From Bacillus mycoides (GTDB lineage: Bacteria > Bacillota > Bacilli > Bacillales > Bacillaceae_G), in contig NZ_CP036132.1 of the NCBI RefSeq assembly GCF_018742245.1, positions 2,599,001 through 2,663,000 of the forward strand: DNA of 64,000 bases, given 5' to 3'. Position numbers and translations under genes: made by a program. Position 1 is the stretch's first letter, and each line of letters starts with the position of its first letter. The notes beneath the pieces were generated by a model. That model was not told the origin of the DNA. It worked only from the letters and a program-made list of their open reading frames with translations, and searched no databases. Below, one piece after another: positions 61,039 to 64,000 of the stretch.

Positions 61039-61740
61039 CTACAATACAGTTTTACTCGAAATATTTTTAAGCATCTCAACAATAATTTCTGAACAATAAT
61101 TCGCTGCGGTTTTCGCGAAATCATCATATGAAACTTGCGCCTCATCATCTGCACTATCAGAAATGCATCTCAAAACTAGAAATGGTATGTCATTTATATA
61201 AGCAACATGTCCAATTGCCGCCCCTTCCATTTCTGTACAATGAGGTGCATATTCAGTGACTAATTGCGCCTTTAATTTTGAATCCTCGACGAAGCATTCT
61301 CCGCTGATGATTCTTCCTTCATGAACAGTAATATTTAAACTACTACTATTAACAGCTTTTCTGGCTAAATCTCTTAATTCCTCGCTTGCATGAAACTCTT
61401 CTTGAAACGGAAATAGATTCTTCATTTGATTTTTATTAACATCATGATGCGTAACATTTGTAGAAATAACTAGATCGCCAACTTTCACATCCGGATGTAA
61501 TCCACCCGCAACACCTGTATTAATGATAGAGTCTATATCAAACTTACTAATTAATATTTGTGTACATGCAGCTGCATTTACTTTTCCTACACCACATCGC
61601 GTAACAATAATTTCTGTATCCATGTAGTTTCCTTTATAAAAAGGCATTCCCGCAATTGTATGTTCCTCTTTTATATGTAGTTTTTCTAAAAGTAAGTCTA
61701 TTTCAATTTGCATTGCTCCGATAATACCGATTCTGTTCAT
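61039..61740 (-). CDS. 5'-methylthioadenosine/S-adenosylhomocysteine nucleosidase
   Basis: This 233-residue protein has GIIGAMQIEIDLL at the start with the catalytic Glu, INTGVAGGLHPDVKVGD in the middle, TEMEGAAIGHVAY for ribose binding, and RCISDSADDEA with the base-protonating Asp. It cleaves adenine from MTA and SAH, linking methionine salvage and quorum-signal precursor metabolism. It lies 17 bp after the TagA-type gene and 29 bp before the HAD gene, suggesting one transcript. Confidence 0.9.
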   Translation of the reverse strand: MNRIGIIGAMQIEIDLLLEKLHIKEEHTIAGMPFYKGNYMDTEIIVTRCGVGKVNAAACTQILISKFDIDSIINTGVAGGLHPDVKVGDLVISTNVTHHDVNKNQMKNLFPFQEEFHASEELRDLARKAVNSSSLNITVHEGRIISGECFVEDSKLKAQLVTEYAPHCTEMEGAAIGHVAYINDIPFLVLRCISDSADDEAQVSYDDFAKTAANYCSEIIVEMLKNISSKTVL

Positions 61741-61757
61741 GTATGTAGTCCCCTTTG

Positions 61758-62510
61758 TTAATTTGTAATCCCTTTAATCCTCTCCGCCATAACCGAAAGT
61801 AAAAACTTCGGCAATACAAGTTGTCTCTTTATTCTTTTTGGCTGCGACATTAATCTATACAACCATTCTGTTCCAGTATCTCTCATTATTTTCGGTGCTC
61901 TTTTTACAGTACCTGATATTATATCAATCATGCCGCCTATACCAATAGATAGTGGCACGTTTAATGTTTGTAAGTTATCATAGATGAATTCTTCTTGTTT
62001 AGGTGAACCTAACCCTACCAACAATAAATGCGGATTGAATTGCTTGATTTGAGCTTTTACTTCTTCTATTTCTTCACCGTTTACAAATCCATGCTGTCCT
62101 TTAAAATGTGCATATGGATTTTGCTCTTTTAATTTTTCTAATGCTTTTTCATTACTTTCTGGTGCAGCTCCAAAAAGAAAGACACGATATCCATTTTCAT
62201 TACAACATTTTATTAAATCGCGAGTTAAATCTGCCCCAGTAACACGCTCTTTCAACGTTCCTTTTAATATTCTCGATCCAATTATGACACCAATCCCATC
62301 GGCTGTTATTAAATCCGCAGATAGTAACATTTTTTTAAACTGCTTTGATGTAGCCGTGTTTTCCTTAGCTGACATAACAATTTCAGGATTTGCAGTTACT
62401 ACAAATCTTGGTTTCTCTTGTTTTTCATGTAGCCAACCTTTTAATAAACTTATAGCTTTTGCATATTCTAAAGTTGAAAAAGGTATTCCTTTTATAAGCT
62501 GATGATCCAC
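61758..62510 (-). CDS. WecG/TagA/CpsF family glycosyltransferase
   Basis: This 250-residue GT26-family transferase has VTANPEIVMSA near residue 38, LLSADLITADGIGVIIGSRIL with the catalytic Asp, and RVTGADLTRDLIK. FLFGAAPESNEKALEKL and LLVGLGSPKQEEFIYDN follow. In Bacillus TagA adds ManNAc to the wall teichoic acid linkage lipid. It is in a leftward run with peptidase, nucleosidase and HAD genes rather than a tag operon, so its role in teichoic acid is not certain. Confidence 0.88.
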   Translation of the reverse strand: MDHQLIKGIPFSTLEYAKAISLLKGWLHEKQEKPRFVVTANPEIVMSAKENTATSKQFKKMLLSADLITADGIGVIIGSRILKGTLKERVTGADLTRDLIKCCNENGYRVFLFGAAPESNEKALEKLKEQNPYAHFKGQHGFVNGEEIEEVKAQIKQFNPHLLLVGLGSPKQEEFIYDNLQTLNVPLSIGIGGMIDIISGTVKRAPKIMRDTGTEWLYRLMSQPKRIKRQLVLPKFLLSVMAERIKGITN

Positions 62511-62522
62511 TATACTCTCCCC

Positions 62523-64000
62523 TTACGTAAGCTGCATATATTCATCAATGTCTTTAGAAATTTGTATAAAAGCTTTATTCCAAAATTCATAATCTGTTAG
62601 CTCAATATCAAAATGTTTTTTCATCAGTTCTTCAACTGGAGCTTTTCCCGTTTCTCGCAAAAATTCTTTATACCTCAAATGAAATTCCCTTTTATTTTCT
62701 TTCGCTAATTCTAGTAAACTAAAACTTACTAAATAACCAAATGTGTATGGATAATTATAGAAAGGAACATCTGCTATATAAAACTGAACGTATTTCATCC
62801 AAACAAACGGCTGATATTCTGTTAGTGCATTTCCATATGCCTTTTCTTGCACGGCTATAGATAATTTCTCAATTTCATCAGCACTTATAGGACCTTCTTT
62901 ACTTTTTTCATAAAAACTCTTTTCGAACTGAAACGATGCACGAATCGCCATAACATAATTAAAGCTATTTCTAATTTTCCAGCTAAGCAATGACTTTTTC
63001 ATTTCTGTACATTCTGCTGTTTTTATTAAGTGATCTACAAGTACCATTTCAAAGAAAATAGACGCTGATTCAGCTGTACTCATTGGCAGATAATCATCTA
63101 AAAATGAAGTGGATTGTTCAAAACTCATAACATAAAAATGCCAAGCGTGTCCTAATTCATGAGCAAGTACTCTTACACTATCAATACTCCCATCATAACG
63201 CATTGAAATACGGGATTCTTTTTCACTGAAAAAAGGAGCACAAAATCCCCCCAGCGGTTTATTATCTCTCGGTTCAGCATCGACCCAGCCATTCGCTATC
63301 GCATTCCGCGCGAACTTTGCCAATTCTTCATCTATATTTTCAAATGCATCATATATGTTTTGTACTCCTACTGAAAAAGGAAAAACATTCACATTACTTT
63401 CTTTTAATGTCATAAGTTCATGCCATGTAATCGAATTCTTTTCCTTTTTAAAAGCGTTTAAAGCACTTACTAGCTTATCAAGTTTAGATTCCGTTGCATC
63501 CCACATTTGTGATAATACAGTTTCAGAAATGCCATTCATTTGAAGGGATTGAGTTAAAACTTCTCTCCTTTCTAATTCATTACTCCGCGTATTACGTAAT
63601 CTTCCTATTTGGTTCAATACAGTAGCAAAGATTTCTTTTTCCTTATTCAAAGTATTTGTAAGAGAATCGAACACTTTTAATCTTTCATTATGATCATCAC
63701 TATTCATCGCAACATAATTCGCTTGTCCAAAAGATAAGGTCTCTTTATCGTGTATTACTTCTATCTTATTCCGTAATTGTATGTACATATCTTCCCAAGC
63801 TTTTAATTCATCTTCTATTAGCTTAATACTTGAATTATTACCATTAATATTTTGTTCCTTACTAGATTCTATTAATAGTTGAACTTCTTTCTTCAATTGG
63901 TTTATTATTACACCTTGTAAATTATTTTCGGGTGGTGGATCATCTTCAGTAGCGCGGCAATATAAGTAATACTCTGCTTTTTCGATAGCCTGTATAAGTT
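62523..64000 (-). CDS. M3 family oligoendopeptidase (partial at the right edge)
   Basis: The reading frame stays open to the right edge, so the N-terminus is missing. The visible part is at least 491 residues, against about 590-600 for the family. The zinc site is VLAHELGHAWH (HExxH), with a third ligand in STAESASIFFEM. NPLGGFC-like DNKPLGGFCAPFF, AYGNALTEYQPF and the C-terminal TGKAPVEELMKKHFDIELTD are typical of PepF/Bacillus oligoendopeptidases. The TTG at 63896 is internal. It is the first gene seen in the leftward run with the glycosyltransferase. Confidence 0.88.
   Translation of the reverse strand, partial: LIQAIEKAEYYLYCRATEDDPPPENNLQGVIINQLKKEVQLLIESSKEQNINGNNSSIKLIEDELKAWEDMYIQLRNKIEVIHDKETLSFGQANYVAMNSDDHNERLKVFDSLTNTLNKEKEIFATVLNQIGRLRNTRSNELERREVLTQSLQMNGISETVLSQMWDATESKLDKLVSALNAFKKEKNSITWHELMTLKESNVNVFPFSVGVQNIYDAFENIDEELAKFARNAIANGWVDAEPRDNKPLGGFCAPFFSEKESRISMRYDGSIDSVRVLAHELGHAWHFYVMSFEQSTSFLDDYLPMSTAESASIFFEMVLVDHLIKTAECTEMKKSLLSWKIRNSFNYVMAIRASFQFEKSFYEKSKEGPISADEIEKLSIAVQEKAYGNALTEYQPFVWMKYVQFYIADVPFYNYPYTFGYLVSFSLLELAKENKREFHLRYKEFLRETGKAPVEELMKKHFDIELTDYEFWNKAFIQISKDIDEYMQLT

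Overview
The window is low-GC Firmicute chromosome and almost certainly comes from the Bacillus cereus group (cereus, thuringiensis or anthracis type). The evidence is a collagen-like exosporium-type protein with Gly-Pro-Thr repeats behind a sigma-K-type promoter, two copies of a folded repeat that matches what I remember of bcr1, a decayed IS231/IS4-type transposase start, the ykfB-ykfC-peptide-binding-protein trio, and strong GGAGG ribosome sites throughout. I see no rRNA, tRNA, CRISPR array, intact insertion sequence or intact prophage.

Layout. 1-7.7 kb: small accessory enzymes (a P-loop kinase cut by the left edge, an APH-family kinase, MmcQ/YjbR, three GNAT acetyltransferases, a serine hydrolase), the collagen-like spore-surface gene, and a PadR-HAAS membrane pair. 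7.7-16.8 kb: two unrecognised genes, the RNA polymerase recycling helicase HelD, a luciferase-like monooxygenase with a ribbon-helix-helix gene, a transposase remnant, a methyltransferase, GGCT and RecQ. 16.8-22.2 kb: gene-poor, with small ORFs, three successive terminator-like hairpins (two orphan, with complementary loops), repeat copy 1, a Cys/Arg/Asp-rich mini-protein, a YolD-like gene, and a DUF6884 gene plus a decayed duplicate of its 3' end. 22.3-26.1 kb: pyrophosphatase PpaC, DinB, GNAT, an HD hydrolase and a free-standing C-terminal piece of RsgA.

26.1-37.2 kb is the metabolic centrepiece: a trans-4-hydroxy-L-proline (or related D-imino acid) catabolic locus. A sigma-54 enhancer-binding activator (33653-35314) sits between two operons, each with a near-perfect -24/-12 promoter. 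Leftward: FAD oxidase subunit, proline racemase/hydroxyproline 2-epimerase, a paralog lacking both catalytic cysteines, a DapA-type deaminase and an aldehyde dehydrogenase; after repeat copy 2 comes an alanine/glycine:cation symporter. Rightward: a BFD-like [2Fe-2S] protein, a ferredoxin-like subunit and an FAD/NAD oxidoreductase, probably completing a heteromeric D-hydroxyproline dehydrogenase. The predicted route is L-Hyp to D-Hyp to pyrroline-4-hydroxy-2-carboxylate to 2-oxoglutarate semialdehyde to 2-oxoglutarate.

37.2-49.6 kb: envelope-related genes (DUF2653 pair, DUF1836 regulator, DedA, an apparently orphan DltD, the murein-peptide genes dppE-like/ykfC/ykfB, a DivIC-like protein), an aldo/keto reductase, DJ-1/PfpI and an ankyrin protein. 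49.6-64 kb: small DNA-binding and membrane proteins, a lytic transglycosylase-like protein, a P-loop protein with a Lys-to-Glu change in Walker A, a secreted S15 peptidase, a two-component system with a divergent secreted protein, DinB, GNAT, APH, HAD, MTA/SAH nucleosidase, a TagA-type glycosyltransferase, and an M3 oligoendopeptidase cut by the right edge.

Start codons were moved inside the longest open frame in many genes because the first GTG, TTG or ATG lies in, or too close to, the Shine-Dalgarno sequence. All functional names come from motif recognition by eye; no database search was run.
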